Assembly (NCBI RefSeq): GCF_026344005.1
Contig: NZ_JAPKNH010000008.1
Span: 119,405-183,404, forward strand
Direction: 5' to 3'
DNA length: 64,000 bases
From: Kaistia terrae
GTDB taxonomy: Bacteria > Pseudomonadota > Alphaproteobacteria > Rhizobiales > Kaistiaceae
Position numbers and translations under genes: made by a program. Shown here piece by piece: positions 24,531 to 35,373 of this stretch (its first letter is position 1; each line of letters opens with the position of its first letter). The notes beneath the pieces were generated by a model that saw only the letters and a program-made list of their open reading frames with translations, ran no database searches and had not been told where the DNA came from.

Positions 24531-24968
24531 ATGGATCACGTGAAGACCATGGATCGTCTCAAGAAACGCGCCGAATTCCTTGCCGTCGCCGGAGGGCCCC
24601 GAGCCTCCCGGCGCGGCTTTGTTTTGCAAAAACGAAATCCGCGCGCGGATGATCCCGTTCATCCGGCTCGCGTGGGTTATACGGTTACGAAGAAGATGGG
24701 CAATTCGCCCGAGCGCAACCGGATTCGGCGGCGCCTGCGTGAAGCCATCCGCATCGCCGGTGCAGAGCACGCGGTTCCGGGCACCGACTATGTTCTGGTC
24801 GGCCGCCGCGCCACACTGTCGCTGCCCTTCGAAACTCTCGTGACCGATCTTATCTCCGGCTTCGACGCGTTAAAGCGTCCGTCGTCCGGGCCGCGGCAAA
24901 ATGAGCGCGGCAAGGAAACAGCCCGGCAGCCGGGCCAAGCGACCTCACCCGAAAGACGTGAACGATGA
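24531..24968 (+). CDS. rnpA: Ribonuclease P protein component
   Basis: Basic protein subunit of RNase P, which with the M1 RNA matures tRNA 5' ends. RLKKRAEFLAVA near the N-terminus and the RNA-binding signature ERNRIRRRLREAIR (about residues 62-75) are diagnostic. 145 residues, with a C-terminal Gln/Arg-rich tail. ATG 24531 has GGAAGG 7 bases upstream; ATG 24549 is possible. Its last 4 bases overlap yidC (ATGA). Confidence 0.95.
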   Translation: MDHVKTMDRLKKRAEFLAVAGGPRASRRGFVLQKRNPRADDPVHPARVGYTVTKKMGNSPERNRIRRRLREAIRIAGAEHAVPGTDYVLVGRRATLSLPFETLVTDLISGFDALKRPSSGPRQNERGKETARQPGQATSPERRER

Positions 24969-26779
24969 CCGATAACCGCAATCTGATCCTAGCCGTCATC
25001 CTTTCAGTGGCGGTCGTCTTCGGATGGCAGTATTTCGTCGCGGGCCCGCAGCTTGAGCAGACCCGCCAGATTACGCAGACGCAGCAACAGCTGGACGCGG
25101 GCAGCACTGCCGCGGCCAACGCCAACTCTGCCGCGCCCGGCGCCGCTCCGGCGCAGCCGCCCGTCGGCGCGCTCCTGACGCGCGACGCCGCGCTTGCCAC
25201 CAGCCCCCGCGTCGCCATCGACACGCCTTCCGTCACCGGCTCGATCAATCTGAAGGGCGGCCGCCTCGACGATCTGCATCTCGACGGTTTCCGCGAAACG
25301 GTCGAGCCGAACAGCCCGACCATCATTCTGCTGTCGCCCTCCAACGGGCCGGACGGCTTTTTCGGCGAGTTCGGTTGGGTCGCTCCCGCCGGCGTCGTCG
25401 CACCGGGACCGGACACTCTCTGGACCGCGCCGGCAGACGCCAAGCTGACGGTCGAGACGCCCGTTACCCTCTCCTTCGACAATGGCGCCGGCCTTACCTT
25501 CACCCGGACCATCTCGGTCGATCGCGAGTTCATGTTCACGGTCAAGGACGAGGTCGCCAACGCGACAGGCGCTCCTGTCACCATGTCGCCATATGGCCGC
25601 GTCACGCGCCTCGGCGAACCGCATGTCGCCGGCTACTACATCCTGCATGAAGGCCCGCTGGGCGTTCTTGGCGAGAAGGGCTTGCAGGAGTTCACCTATA
25701 AGAACCTTCGCGAAGACGGCCCTTCCAGCTTCCAGGGCATCACGGCGGGCTGGCTCGGCATCACCGACAAGTATTGGGCTGCCGCCGTTGTTCCGCGCGG
25801 CGCCAAGACGTTCGACGCGAAGTTCAGCCATGTCGGCGGCGCGACGCCGTTGTACCAGACCGACTTCCAGAGCGCGCCGATCACCGTCGAGCCCGGCAGC
25901 ACGGCGACGGCCGAGGGCCTGTTGTTCGCCGGCGCCAAGCAGGTGTCGGTGATCCAGAACTACCAGACCAGCCTCAACATCGACCGGTTCGACCTGCTGA
26001 TCGACTGGGGCATGTTCTACTTCTTCACCAAGCCGCTGTTCTACCTGATGGACTATTTCTTCAGGCTGTTCGGCAATTTCGGCGTCGCCATCCTGCTCGT
26101 CACCGTGGTCGTCAAGGCCGTGTTCTTCCCGCTCGCCAACAAGTCGTACAAGTCGATGAGCGCGATGAAGAAGGTGCAGCCGGAAATGGCAGCCCTGCGC
26201 GAGCGCTTCGCCGACGATAAGGTGAAGCAGCAGCAGGAGCTGATGGCGCTCTACAAGAAGGAAAAGATCAATCCGCTCGCCGGCTGCTGGCCGGTGCTGA
26301 TCCAGATCCCGGTCTTCTTCTCGCTCTACAAAGTGATTTTCGTCACCATCGAAATGCGGCACGCGCCGTTCTTCGGCTGGATCCGCGATCTGTCCGCGCC
26401 GGATCCGACCACGCTGTTCAACCTGTTCGGCCTGATCCCCTGGACGCCGCCGCACATGCTGATGATCGGCATCTGGCCGTTGATCATGGGCGTGACCATG
26501 TGGGTCCAGATGCGCCTCAATCCGGCTCCGGCCGACCCGGCGCAGCAGGTGATCTTCAACTGGATGCCCGTGATCTTCACCTTCATGCTCGGCACGTTCC
26601 CCGCCGGACTGGTGATCTACTGGGCCTGGAACAACACGCTGTCGATTGCGCAGCAGTGGGTGATCATGCGGCGCCAGGGCGTCGACGTGAACCTGCTCGG
26701 CAACATCATGTCGACCTTCAAGAAGAAGCCCAAGGACGGTGGCGACAAGACCACCGTACCAACAAAGGCCAAGAGCTAA
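24965..26779 (+). CDS. yidC: Membrane protein insertase YidC
   Basis: 604-residue Gram-negative-type Oxa1/YidC insertase. N-terminal TM ([19 protein letters not shown]), an Ala/Gln/Pro linker, a large periplasmic beta-domain (about residues 75-340), then the conserved core of five TMs ([40 protein letters not shown], and a final [16 protein letters not shown]). It inserts inner-membrane proteins with or without SecYEG. It overlaps rnpA by 4 bases and engB by 1, so the whole cluster is translationally coupled. Confidence 0.97.
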   Translation: MTDNRNLILAVILSVAVVFGWQYFVAGPQLEQTRQITQTQQQLDAGSTAAANANSAAPGAAPAQPPVGALLTRDAALATSPRVAIDTPSVTGSINLKGGRLDDLHLDGFRETVEPNSPTIILLSPSNGPDGFFGEFGWVAPAGVVAPGPDTLWTAPADAKLTVETPVTLSFDNGAGLTFTRTISVDREFMFTVKDEVANATGAPVTMSPYGRVTRLGEPHVAGYYILHEGPLGVLGEKGLQEFTYKNLREDGPSSFQGITAGWLGITDKYWAAAVVPRGAKTFDAKFSHVGGATPLYQTDFQSAPITVEPGSTATAEGLLFAGAKQVSVIQNYQTSLNIDRFDLLIDWGMFYFFTKPLFYLMDYFFRLFGNFGVAILLVTVVVKAVFFPLANKSYKSMSAMKKVQPEMAALRERFADDKVKQQQELMALYKKEKINPLAGCWPVLIQIPVFFSLYKVIFVTIEMRHAPFFGWIRDLSAPDPTTLFNLFGLIPWTPPHMLMIGIWPLIMGVTMWVQMRLNPAPADPAQQVIFNWMPVIFTFMLGTFPAGLVIYWAWNNTLSIAQQWVIMRRQGVDVNLLGNIMSTFKKKPKDGGDKTTVPTKAKS

Positions 26780-27420
26780 TGCCGGAGATCGATCAGGAAG
26801 AGATCGACCGTATCGAAGCGGGACGACTCTTCTTCGCCAAAGCCTGGGAGTTCGTGATGAGCGTGCCCACGATCGGGCATCTTCCGCCGATCGACGTGGC
26901 GGAAATCGCCTTCTCGGGTCGTTCGAACGTCGGCAAGTCGTCGCTGATCAATGCGCTGACCAACCGCATCGGCCTGGCTCGCACGTCGAACACGCCGGGT
27001 CGCACGCAGGAGCTGAACTTCTTCACCTCCAATAGCGGCCTGTCGATCGTCGATATGCCGGGCTATGGCTATGCCGAGGCCCCGAAGAAGCTCGTCGATG
27101 CGTGGAACCGGATGATCCGGGACTACCTCCGGGGGCGGGTCAGCCTGCGCCGCGTCTATGTGCTGATCGATTCGCGCCATGGGCTGAAGGCGAACGACAT
27201 GCTGACGCTCAATCTGCTCGACGAAACGGCGGTCTCCTACCAGATCGTGCTGACGAAAGTGGACAAGCTGAAGACGGGCGAACTCGCCCGCGTCAAGGCA
27301 GCGACGGAAGTGGCCATCGCCAAGCGTCCTGCCGCCTTTCCGATCGTCATCGCCACCTCTTCGGAGACAGGCGAGGGCATGGATCTTCTGCGCGCCGAAA
27401 TCGCCCAGCTCGCGACCTGA
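26779..27420 (+). CDS. engB: Ribosome biogenesis GTPase YihA/YsxC (EngB)
   Basis: 213-residue P-loop GTPase needed for late 50S assembly. G1 motif GRSNVGKSS at residues 47-55, G2/G3 region [11 protein letters not shown] and [13 protein letters not shown]4 TKVDKLK, and G5-like [12 protein letters not shown] 26779 shares an A with the yidC stop (TAATG), which fixes the start. Confidence 0.96.
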   Translation: MPEIDQEEIDRIEAGRLFFAKAWEFVMSVPTIGHLPPIDVAEIAFSGRSNVGKSSLINALTNRIGLARTSNTPGRTQELNFFTSNSGLSIVDMPGYGYAEAPKKLVDAWNRMIRDYLRGRVSLRRVYVLIDSRHGLKANDMLTLNLLDETAVSYQIVLTKVDKLKTGELARVKAATEVAIAKRPAAFPIVIATSSETGEGMDLLRAEIAQLAT

Positions 27421-27513
27421 CAAAGATGCGCGGCGAGCCGCCGCCGTCATTGTTCCGCCATCGCGAAATCGCTATAGAGCGCTGCCCTTGTGCAGCGGAG
27501 CGGAGATTTGAGG

Positions 27514-28416
27514 ATGGATATGCGGGTTGAGGACAGCACCGACCCCGTGCTGACCGCACGACTGATCGCCACCGCGCTGCCTTACATGCTGCGCTATGAC
27601 GAGAAGACCGTGGTGGTCAAGTTCGGCGGCAATGCCATGGGTTCGGAAGAACTCGGCAAGGCCTTTGCCGAAGACATCACACTTCTGAAGCTCGCCGGCA
27701 TCAATCCGGTCGTCGTCCATGGTGGCGGTCCGCAGATCAATGCCATGCTCAACCGACTCGGCATCAAGTCCGAATGGGCGGCCGGCATGCGCATCACCGA
27801 CAAGGCGACCGTCGAGGTCGTCGAGATGGTTCTTGCCGGATCGATCAACAAGGAGATCGTGCAGACGATCACCGAAGCGGGCGGCCGCGCCATCGGCCTG
27901 ACCGGCAAGGACGGCAACATGGTGACGGTAAAGCGCCTGACGCGCACCGTCATCGACCCTGATTCCAACATCGAACGTGTCATCGACCTTGGCTTCGTCG
28001 GCGAGCCGACGCGGGTTCGCACCGAAGTGCTGGAAGTGCTGGCCAAGTCCGAGATCATCCCCGTATTGGCGCCTGTTTGCGCGGGCGAGGACGGCGAGAC
28101 CTATAATGTCAACGCCGACACCTTTGCCGGCGCCATTGCCGGCGCGCTCGACGCGACCCGCCTGCTGTTCCTCACCGACGTCCCCGGCGTGCTGGATCGC
28201 AACAAGCAGCTGATCAAGGAACTGTCGGTTGCCGAGGCGCGGGCGATGATCGCCGACGGCACCATCACAGGCGGCATGATCCCGAAGGTCGAGACCTGCA
28301 TCGAGGCGCTCGACCGCGGCGTCGAGGGTGTCGTCATCCTCGACGGCAAGACGCCACATGCCGTCCTGCTTGAGCTCTTCACCGAGCGCGGCGCCGGCAC
28401 GCTGATCAAGCGCTGA
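27514..28416 (+). CDS. argB: Acetylglutamate kinase
   Basis: 300-residue amino acid kinase phosphorylating N-acetyl-L-glutamate in arginine biosynthesis. [20 protein letters not shown] (ATP site), [19 protein letters not shown] (substrate site) and [18 protein letters not shown] are all present. ATG 27514 is favoured by GGAG 8 bases upstream; a reading frame extends to 27490. The HAD gene follows after 8 bases. Confidence 0.96.
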   Translation: MDMRVEDSTDPVLTARLIATALPYMLRYDEKTVVVKFGGNAMGSEELGKAFAEDITLLKLAGINPVVVHGGGPQINAMLNRLGIKSEWAAGMRITDKATVEVVEMVLAGSINKEIVQTITEAGGRAIGLTGKDGNMVTVKRLTRTVIDPDSNIERVIDLGFVGEPTRVRTEVLEVLAKSEIIPVLAPVCAGEDGETYNVNADTFAGAIAGALDATRLLFLTDVPGVLDRNKQLIKELSVAEARAMIADGTITGGMIPKVETCIEALDRGVEGVVILDGKTPHAVLLELFTERGAGTLIKR

Positions 28417-28424
28417 TCGGTCGG

Positions 28425-29141
28425 ATGTCCGAAAACCCGCTGTCGACGGACCCGGCGCTCGCCCGGTTCGCCGACATCCGCTCGTGGGTTTTCGACCTCG
28501 ACGACACGCTCTATCCAAGCCATAGCGGCCTGTTTGGACAGGTCAGCCAGCGCATCCTTCTCTATCTGCAGGGCTTTCTGGCCATTTCGCCCGAGGCGGC
28601 AGCGCTCGTGCGGGCGGATTACTACCGCCGCCATGGCACCACGCTGCGCGGGCTGATCGTGGAGCACGGCATCACGCCGGATGCTTTCCTCGATTACGTC
28701 CACGACATCGACCATTCGGTGCTGACGCCCGATCCCGCGCTTGTCGCGGCAATTGCGCGGCTGCCGGGCCGACGCTTCATCTTCACCAATGGTTCGAGGA
28801 GCCATGCGGAACGAATCCTGAGCCGGATCGGCTTCGACGCGCCCTTCGACGACATCTTCGACATCGTCCGCGCTGGCTTCGTCCCCAAACCACATCCCGA
28901 CACCTATGCTCGCTTCCTGAGCGACAACGACATCGATCCCGCCTCGGCCGTGATGTTCGAAGATCTGCCGCGCAATCTCGAAGTGCCGAAATCACTCGGC
29001 ATGGCAACGGTTCTCGTGGTTCCACGCGGCACTGGGGCCGTTCCCGTCGAAGCGTGGGAAGCGGCCGCCAACACCGGCCACATCGATCATCTGACCGATG
29101 ATCTCGGCGTTTTCCTGGGCCGAATCGCTCCCCGCCCCTGA
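28425..29141 (+). CDS. HAD-family pyrimidine 5'-nucleotidase-like phosphatase
   Basis: 238-residue haloacid dehalogenase-fold phosphatase. Motif I VFDLDDTLYPSH, motif II FIFTNGSRSHAERIL, motif III lysine in VPKPHPDTYARFL, and motif IV VMFEDLPRNLEVPKSLGM. This arrangement matches the SDT1/PPase-like pyrimidine 5'-nucleotidase group commonly located after argB in Hyphomicrobiales. It would dephosphorylate nucleotides or related phosphates in the cytoplasm. Confidence 0.85.
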   Translation: MSENPLSTDPALARFADIRSWVFDLDDTLYPSHSGLFGQVSQRILLYLQGFLAISPEAAALVRADYYRRHGTTLRGLIVEHGITPDAFLDYVHDIDHSVLTPDPALVAAIARLPGRRFIFTNGSRSHAERILSRIGFDAPFDDIFDIVRAGFVPKPHPDTYARFLSDNDIDPASAVMFEDLPRNLEVPKSLGMATVLVVPRGTGAVPVEAWEAAANTGHIDHLTDDLGVFLGRIAPRP

Positions 29142-29517
29142 TGGCCTGGCGGCCGATCACCGTGGCAGAAGCGCCACAGTCCTGCCTGCATCCACCGTTT
29201 TCCGCTGATGGCGCCATCCCTCTGCCGTGAGCCGCATTCGTGAAATGCCTGCCAGGTCCCGGCTCGCGCCTCCCATGGGCAAGCGAGCCCACCGCTGCGT
29301 CAAGCGTTCCCGAAACGCTGCGTCAGCACAGATCCGAACTATACTAATAATACTTACAATATACCACCCAACCTTTGAACAATAATAGATCATAATTCCG
29401 TCAATTCGTTGACTCGCGTCAGCCGTCGCCATAATCAGCGCCACACCTGCCAGCAGCCAGCGACTTTAGATTGAAAAGCCAGCAACTGGTCTCCCCTATT
29501 TACTGATGGAGGCTATT
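29142..29517. other. Gap before the TonB-dependent receptor
   Basis: 376 bases without a gene. An AT-rich patch at about 29338-29400 contrasts with the GC-rich surroundings and probably contains the receptor promoter. I could not recognise a clear Fur, Irr or RirA box. Confidence 0.4.
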
Positions 29518-31698
29518 TTGCACCCTCACGCTGTGAGTGTGGCACACCTTTTGTTGTCCACGACAATCCTCGCGACATCTTTGACGTTACTCCCTGGCAC
29601 CGTTGCCTATGCACAGAGCGCGTCAGCAACGACGACGGCTGCCGAACCGGAGGACACCAAGGAAGCTGCTGCCAGGAAGAAGCGCGAATCCCAGGGCCAG
29701 ACTGTGCTGGAGCCGATCACCGTGACGGCCGGATCGGTGATGGATGCACCCTACATGACACCAGGCGGCGTCAGCGTCGTCGACGGCGATGTCGTGCAGG
29801 AAAAGTTCGGCGGCGACGCAAACGCCATCATCCGCTCAATCCCCGGCACATTTACGCGCATCACCTCGAGCCAGCCGGGTGTCGCGGTCAACATCCGCGG
29901 CTTCGAGTCGGACGGCCGCGTCAAGACGATGATCGACGGCGTGCCGCAGACCTTCCGCAACACTGCCGGCCACGGCTCGTCCGGTGGCGAACTGCTCTAC
30001 ATGGACACCATCCTGCTGGCCGGCATCGGCGTCGAGCGCGGCGCGGTCAACGGCGCCAATGGCATGGGCGCGCTGGCAGGCGCGGTGAACTTCCGCACCC
30101 TCGACTTCGAGGACGTCGTCCTGGATGGCCAAAACGTCGGCGTCATGACCCGGCTCAAGACCGGCAGCAACGGCTTCGGCTTCTCGAGCATGATCGCCGG
30201 CGGCGCCCGCGCCTCCCTGCCGGATTTCGGCACTGCCAGCATCATGGGCGCGCTGTCCTACAGCGAGCATGAAAACTACCGGCGCGGCGACAACGGCGTC
30301 ATGAACACGCCCGACGCCAGCAACTCGCCCACCTCCGGCCTCGTCAAGCTGCACTATCAGCCGAATGACGAGCATGATCTGAAGCTCGGCGGCCGCTGGT
30401 ACGACAACGCCTTCATCGTCTCCGGCTATGACTGGGGTGTGAAGAACGCCACCTACACGGCCAACTACCACTACGATCCGGACAGCAACTGGATCGACCT
30501 GAAGATCAACGCCTTCTACAACAAGACCGACATGGTCTACGACCCGACGTTCGGCGGTTCCTATCGCTTTCGCGAGACCGAAGCGGTCGGCCTCGGCTTC
30601 GATATCGCCAATACCAGCCGATTCAACCTGACCGACACGATCGGGCTGAACTGGACCTATGGCGGCGCCTATACGTCGGACGACTACACCGTCAACCAGT
30701 ACCGCGGCGCCAACCCGCCGGGAACCATGGAGAAGGCGCGCGCCTTCACCGATGTCGGCCTGAACTGGGGCATGTTCGAGCTGAACGGCGGGCTGAACTA
30801 CGACTATTGGACGCTGTCCGGCCACCAGAGCCCGTGCACGGCAGGCGTCGGCTTCTGCCCGGACACCGGCGGCAATGTCGACGTCTCGCGCGACGGTAAT
30901 TCGCTGAACCCGAAGATCACCTTGTCCGCGAAGCCGTTCGACTGGCTGCAGCCCTATGTCACCTATGCCCACACTTATCGCCCGCCATCGGCGCGCGAGG
31001 CGCTCTGGGCCCTGGTGCCGATCGGCGCCGGCGTCGGCGGCGGCCAGTACTCCAACTTCTATCTGGAGCCCGAGACCAGCAAGGGCTGGGAAGTCGGCGC
31101 CAACGTGCTGAAGAACGACCTGCTGCTGGAGAACGACGCGCTTCGCTTGAAGGTCAACTATTTCGACATGGCGATCGAAAATTACATCGTCAACGACCTG
31201 CTGACGCTGCCAGGCGATCCCTACCAGCGGGCGATCTGGGTCAATGTTCCGGGGACGACGCACTCGCGCGGCGTCGAGATCGAGGGCGGATACGACGCCG
31301 GCTTCGCCTATGTGAACCTCGGAATGACCTTCTCCGACATGAACCAGCCGGTTGGCTGGGGCGCCGGCATCGGCAATGGCGACAGCACCTTCCTGCCGGA
31401 GGACTATTCGACCGTCGATATCGGCATCCGCTTGTTCGACAAGGCGCTGACCATCGGCGGCAAGATGAACCGTGTCAGCGGCAGCCGCTTTGCCACCGGC
31501 TTCGGCGATACGGGCGAGAAGGACGGCTACACGCTCTACGACCTCTACGCCTCCTACAAGGCGAGCGAGCGTGCGACCGCCTTCGTCAATGTCGAGAACC
31601 TGACCGACGTCGCCTATAGCCCTGCCGTGTCCGGCGACTCGACCGACCAGAATGGTCGCGGCCGGACGATCGTCGGCGGCGTAACGCTGCAGTTTTGA
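29518..31698 (+). CDS. TonB-dependent outer-membrane receptor (heme/hemoglobin type)
   Basis: Outer-membrane beta-barrel energised by TonB, taking up heme or a metal chelate. Signal peptide ends near VAYAQS; the TonB box region is LEPITVTAG; the plug domain (FGGDANAIIRSIPGTFTRI, VNIRGFESDGRV, AVNGANGMGALAGAVNFRTL) leads into a barrel ending in the terminal Phe (GVTLQF). YRPPSAREALW corresponds to the FRAP-NPNL-like segment of heme receptors of the HasR/HmuR group. The start is taken as TTG 29518 because GGAGG lies 5 bases upstream; ATG 29506 overlaps that site. No TonB, ABC or heme-handling genes are adjacent. Confidence 0.88.
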   Translation: MHPHAVSVAHLLLSTTILATSLTLLPGTVAYAQSASATTTAAEPEDTKEAAARKKRESQGQTVLEPITVTAGSVMDAPYMTPGGVSVVDGDVVQEKFGGDANAIIRSIPGTFTRITSSQPGVAVNIRGFESDGRVKTMIDGVPQTFRNTAGHGSSGGELLYMDTILLAGIGVERGAVNGANGMGALAGAVNFRTLDFEDVVLDGQNVGVMTRLKTGSNGFGFSSMIAGGARASLPDFGTASIMGALSYSEHENYRRGDNGVMNTPDASNSPTSGLVKLHYQPNDEHDLKLGGRWYDNAFIVSGYDWGVKNATYTANYHYDPDSNWIDLKINAFYNKTDMVYDPTFGGSYRFRETEAVGLGFDIANTSRFNLTDTIGLNWTYGGAYTSDDYTVNQYRGANPPGTMEKARAFTDVGLNWGMFELNGGLNYDYWTLSGHQSPCTAGVGFCPDTGGNVDVSRDGNSLNPKITLSAKPFDWLQPYVTYAHTYRPPSAREALWALVPIGAGVGGGQYSNFYLEPETSKGWEVGANVLKNDLLLENDALRLKVNYFDMAIENYIVNDLLTLPGDPYQRAIWVNVPGTTHSRGVEIEGGYDAGFAYVNLGMTFSDMNQPVGWGAGIGNGDSTFLPEDYSTVDIGIRLFDKALTIGGKMNRVSGSRFATGFGDTGEKDGYTLYDLYASYKASERATAFVNVENLTDVAYSPAVSGDSTDQNGRGRTIVGGVTLQF

Positions 31699-31704
31699 CC
31701 GAAC

Positions 31705-31735
31705 GTCCCTGCCGGTCGCCCCTGCCGGCAGGGAC
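31705..31735 (+). terminator. Strong hairpin after the TonB receptor
   Basis: GTCCCTGCCGG pairs perfectly with CCGGCAGGGAC (11 bp, 9-base loop) 6 bases after the stop codon; no T-run follows. Confidence 0.6.
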
Positions 31736-31912
31736 CGCTTCTCGACCAACTCCTTCTTCCTCACGCCCAGAGCCCTCTATCGGCCACCCGGCGCGCGAAA
31801 ACAGCCGCCTCCACGCCTTGCGCGTTGACTTCCCCCGATTGCCCGATATCGTCCGGCCCGAACCGTTCCGGCCGCGCACGCGCCGGAAGATGCTCGTTGC
31901 CAAGGAAGAACG

Positions 31913-32764
31913 ATGACCACGCACGACCTCGCCGCCCTGAAGTCCACCGTCGAAGCCGCCTTCGAGGATCGCGCGAGCATCAGCCCCGCGACGCAGGGCG
32001 CCATCCGCTCGACGGTCGAGACCACGCTCGGCCTGCTCGATCTCGGCCAGGTTCGCGTCGCGGAAAAGATCGATGGCGATTGGGTCATCAATGACTGGTT
32101 GAAGAAGGCTGTGCTGCTCTCCTTCCGCCTGAACGACATGGCGCCGGTCCCCGGCGCGCCGAACAACTCGACCTGGTGGGACAAGGTGCCGACCAAGTTT
32201 GAAGGCTGGGGCCCGGACGAGTTCACCAAGGCTGGCTTCCGCGCCGTACCGGGCTCCGTCGTCCGTCGCTCGGCCTATATCGCCCCGAACGTCATCCTGA
32301 TGCCGTCCTTCGTCAATCTCGGCGCCTACGTCGATTCCGGCACCATGGTCGACACCTGGGCCTCCGTCGGCTCCTGCGCCCAGATCGGCAAGAACGTCCA
32401 TCTTTCCGGCGGCGCCGGCATTGGCGGCGTGCTTGAGCCTCTGCAGGCCAGCCCGACCATCATCGAAGACAATTGCTTCATCGGCGCCCGTTCCGAAGTC
32501 GTCGAGGGCGTCATCGTCGGCGAAGGCTCCGTCATTTCGATGGGCGTGTTCATCAGCGCTTCGACCAAGATCATCGACCGCGAGACGGGCGAGATCCATA
32601 TCGGCCGCGTACCGCCCTACTCCGTTGTCGTCTCCGGCTCGCTGCCCGGCAAGAACCTGCCAAACGGCCAGCCCGGCCCGTCGCTCTATTGCGCCGTAAT
32701 CGTCAAGAAGGTCGACGCCAAGACCCGCTCGAAGACCAGCGTCAACGAGCTGCTTCGCGACTAG
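31913..32764 (+). CDS. dapD: Tetrahydrodipicolinate N-succinyltransferase
   Basis: 283-residue left-handed beta-helix acyltransferase. It transfers succinyl from succinyl-CoA to tetrahydrodipicolinate in the succinylase branch of lysine/diaminopimelate synthesis. [37 protein letters not shown] and [17 protein letters not shown] are diagnostic. GGAAGAACG precedes ATG. dapE follows, so consecutive pathway steps are adjacent. Confidence 0.97.
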   Translation: MTTHDLAALKSTVEAAFEDRASISPATQGAIRSTVETTLGLLDLGQVRVAEKIDGDWVINDWLKKAVLLSFRLNDMAPVPGAPNNSTWWDKVPTKFEGWGPDEFTKAGFRAVPGSVVRRSAYIAPNVILMPSFVNLGAYVDSGTMVDTWASVGSCAQIGKNVHLSGGAGIGGVLEPLQASPTIIEDNCFIGARSEVVEGVIVGEGSVISMGVFISASTKIIDRETGEIHIGRVPPYSVVVSGSLPGKNLPNGQPGPSLYCAVIVKKVDAKTRSKTSVNELLRD

Positions 32765-32879
32765 TTTATTTCGCCGTTTCACCAAACGATGAAATGAACT
32801 AGCTCCCTGTTGGTTGGCGTTCTCTTCACGCGAACCAACACCCGCTTCGCTCGACACCGCTCCAGCAGGACCCAATGCC

Positions 32880-34034
32880 ATGGCCAGCGACCCCATTCGC
32901 ATCCTGCAAGACCTCATCCGCTGCCCGTCGGTGACGCCGGCTGAAGGCGGGGCGCTCGCCTATCTGGACAGCGTCCTGACCGAAGCCGGATTCACCGTCG
33001 ATCGGCCGGTGTTTTCCGAGGCCGGCACGCCGGACGTCGAAAACCTGTTCGCCAGCATCGGCAGCGGCGCGCCGCACTTCGTCTTTGCCGGCCACACCGA
33101 CGTGGTGCCGCCCGGCGACGAAGCGCATTGGCAGCATGGCCCGTTCTCCGGCGACATCGTGGACGGCATTCTGTATGGCCGCGGCGCGGTCGATATGAAG
33201 GGCGGCATCGCTGCTTTCGCGGCGGCGGCGCTCGATTTCCTCGCCGAGGACAGGTTGCAGCAGGGAACGATCTCGCTGCTGATCACCGGCGACGAGGAAG
33301 GTCCTTCGATCAACGGCACGGTCAAGCTGCTCGACTGGGCGGCCAAGCGCGGCCATCGTTTTGACGCGGCGATCGTCGGCGAACCGACCAACCCGCAGGC
33401 GCTCGGCGATGCCATCAAGGTCGGACGGCGCGGTAGCCTCTCCGGAACGATCACCGTACAGGGTCGTCAGGGCCATGTTGCCTATCCGCATCTGGCGATA
33501 AACCCGATCCCGCAACTGATGAAGCTGATCCGCCGGCTGACTGCGGAAGCGCTCGATCACGGCAATGAACGTTTTGATGCCTCGAATCTCGAATTCGTCG
33601 GGCTCACCGTCGACAACACGGCATGGAATGTCATCCCGGCCGAGGCCAGCGCCCGCTTCAACATCCGCTTCAACGACGAGTGGAACCGCGACACGCTGGA
33701 AGCCTGGCTGCTGAACCGGCTCCAGGACGCGGCCGGCAACGAGATCGTCTTCGAACTCGATCTGGTGCCGACCGGCAGCGCGTCGTTCCTGACTCATTCG
33801 GAGAAGCTGATCGGCACGCTGTCGGACGCGGTCGAAGAGACGACCGGCCGCCGCCCGGCGCTTTCGACCAGTGGCGGCACATCGGATGCCCGCTTCATCA
33901 AGGATTATTGTCCCGTGGTCGAGTTCGGACTGGTCGGCCAGACCATGCACCAGATCGACGAGCGGGTGGCGGTTGCCGATCTCGTGGCGCTCACGGCAAT
34001 CTATCGCGGCTTTCTCGACCAGTATTTTGCGTGA
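32880..34034 (+). CDS. dapE: Succinyl-diaminopimelate desuccinylase
   Basis: 384-residue di-zinc M20 hydrolase removing succinate from N-succinyl-LL-diaminopimelate. Metal site [30 protein letters not shown], catalytic base in [12 protein letters not shown], dimerisation region [16 protein letters not shown], and final zinc ligand in [13 protein letters not shown] 32880 is chosen; the in-frame upstream ATG at 32814 would add 22 residues before the normal MASDPIRIL start. Confidence 0.97.
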   Translation: MASDPIRILQDLIRCPSVTPAEGGALAYLDSVLTEAGFTVDRPVFSEAGTPDVENLFASIGSGAPHFVFAGHTDVVPPGDEAHWQHGPFSGDIVDGILYGRGAVDMKGGIAAFAAAALDFLAEDRLQQGTISLLITGDEEGPSINGTVKLLDWAAKRGHRFDAAIVGEPTNPQALGDAIKVGRRGSLSGTITVQGRQGHVAYPHLAINPIPQLMKLIRRLTAEALDHGNERFDASNLEFVGLTVDNTAWNVIPAEASARFNIRFNDEWNRDTLEAWLLNRLQDAAGNEIVFELDLVPTGSASFLTHSEKLIGTLSDAVEETTGRRPALSTSGGTSDARFIKDYCPVVEFGLVGQTMHQIDERVAVADLVALTAIYRGFLDQYFA

Positions 34035-34047
34035 CGGCGGCAGCCCG

Positions 34048-34632
34048 ATGATCAGCCCATCCGCCTCCAGCGCGCTGATCGGCGCGCTCGAGTTCTTTCT
34101 CGGCCGGCGCGACGGGCTGCGGCGTTTCGATTTCAGCGTCGACGGTTTCTGGCGCTCGTTCGGCGCGATCCTCTACATGCTGCCCTTCTTTGCGATCAGC
34201 ATCGCCGTCGAGCATCGGCTGCGCCCCGAAGACGTCACCATCGCCGGACCGACCGACGGGATGTTCATCGTGTCGCGCGGCCTCGACCTCCTGCTCGACT
34301 GGACCGCCATGCCGGTTCTGCTGGCGATTTTCGCCAAGCGGCTCGGCATCGCGCGCAGTTACGCGTCCTATATCGTCGTGCGGAACTGGGCATCGGTCAT
34401 CATGGCGGCGCCGCAGGCGCTGATCGCGCTGCTGGCGGGGCTCGGCGTGGTGCCGATCGAGTTCGCCGCCATCGTCTCGCTGGCCGTGATCGGCGTCATG
34501 CTGCGTTATCACTACCAGATTGTCGGCGCGACGCTCGGCGGCCCGGTCGCCTTCCGGATCGGCCTGGTAGGCGCTGACCTGGCGCTAAGCCTCATCCTCA
34601 GCGGCATCTTCAGCAAGCTGTTCGGTGCCTGA
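34048..34632 (+). CDS. Hypothetical integral membrane protein between dapE and truA
   Basis: 194-residue inner-membrane protein, family not recognised. About five hydrophobic segments are visible, including [49 protein letters not shown] and a final [19 protein letters not shown] 34048 lies 13 bases after dapE, so it is likely co-transcribed. The last 48 bases overlap the convergent truA gene. Confidence 0.75.
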   Translation: MISPSASSALIGALEFFLGRRDGLRRFDFSVDGFWRSFGAILYMLPFFAISIAVEHRLRPEDVTIAGPTDGMFIVSRGLDLLLDWTAMPVLLAIFAKRLGIARSYASYIVVRNWASVIMAAPQALIALLAGLGVVPIEFAAIVSLAVIGVMLRYHYQIVGATLGGPVAFRIGLVGADLALSLILSGIFSKLFGA

Positions 34633-35370
34633 GGCATAGTCCACGCGGACCAGATAGAGACCACCTGCCGGGGCCACCGGGCCACAGGCTTTGCGGTCGC
34701 GTGCTTCCAGCACTTCGGCGACACGGCCGACGGGCCAACTGCCCTCGCCCACCTTTTTCAGCGTGCCGACCATCGACCGCACCTGATTGTGCAGGAACGA
34801 GCGCGACGAGACCTCGAACAGGATCTGGTCGCCCTCACGCCGGACGTCCAGCTTGTCCAGCGTCTTCATCGGGCTCAGGGCCTGACAATCCGTCGAGCGA
34901 AACGTCGTGAAGTCGTTCCAGCCAAGCAGCGAGTTGGCGGCTTCCTGCATCGCGTCAATGTCGAGATGCTTTCGCACATCCCAGACCCGGTTGATCTCGA
35001 GCGCCGCCGGTGCGCGTCGGTCGATGACGCGGTAGACATAGTGCCGCTTCACCGCCGAATAGCGCGCATCAAAACTGTCGTCGACCGGCTCGGCTTCAAG
35101 GATCGCGATCGGCGCAGGACGCAGCTGAGCGTTCATGGCGTCACGAATCCGGCGACCGGTCCACTCGCCGGAGAGATCGAAATGGCCGACCTGCCCCGTC
35201 GCATGCACGCCGGAATCGGTGCGCCCGGCGCCAAAGGTCAGCACATCCTCGCCGGTAAACCGCTTGATGGCGGCTTCCAGTGCCTGCTGCACGGAGGGGG
35301 CGTTTTTCTGACGCTGCCAGCCCGCATAGGGCGTGCCGTCATATTCGATCAGGATTTTGTAACGAGGCAT
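34585..35370 (-). CDS. truA: tRNA pseudouridine synthase A
   Basis: 261-residue enzyme forming pseudouridine at positions 38-40 of tRNA anticodon arms. Catalytic Asp in [18 protein letters not shown] (about residues 47-64); [18 protein letters not shown] at the N-terminus; [15 protein letters not shown] near residue 200. Its 3' end overlaps the convergent membrane-protein gene by 48 bases. It lies 3 bases after fmt, the last gene of a def-fmt-truA unit. Confidence 0.96.
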   Translation of the reverse strand: MPRYKILIEYDGTPYAGWQRQKNAPSVQQALEAAIKRFTGEDVLTFGAGRTDSGVHATGQVGHFDLSGEWTGRRIRDAMNAQLRPAPIAILEAEPVDDSFDARYSAVKRHYVYRVIDRRAPAALEINRVWDVRKHLDIDAMQEAANSLLGWNDFTTFRSTDCQALSPMKTLDKLDVRREGDQILFEVSSRSFLHNQVRSMVGTLKKVGEGSWPVGRVAEVLEARDRKACGPVAPAGGLYLVRVDYASGTEQLAEDAAEDEA

Positions 35371-35373
35371 CGG

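Noticed and set aside
29142..29517. Fur, Irr or RirA box upstream of the TonB receptor
   Set aside because: No convincing match by eye to known consensus sequences; left as an AT-rich region.
29836..31764. 642-codon minus-strand ORF
   Set aside because: Antisense shadow of the TonB receptor, which has clear plug and barrel features.
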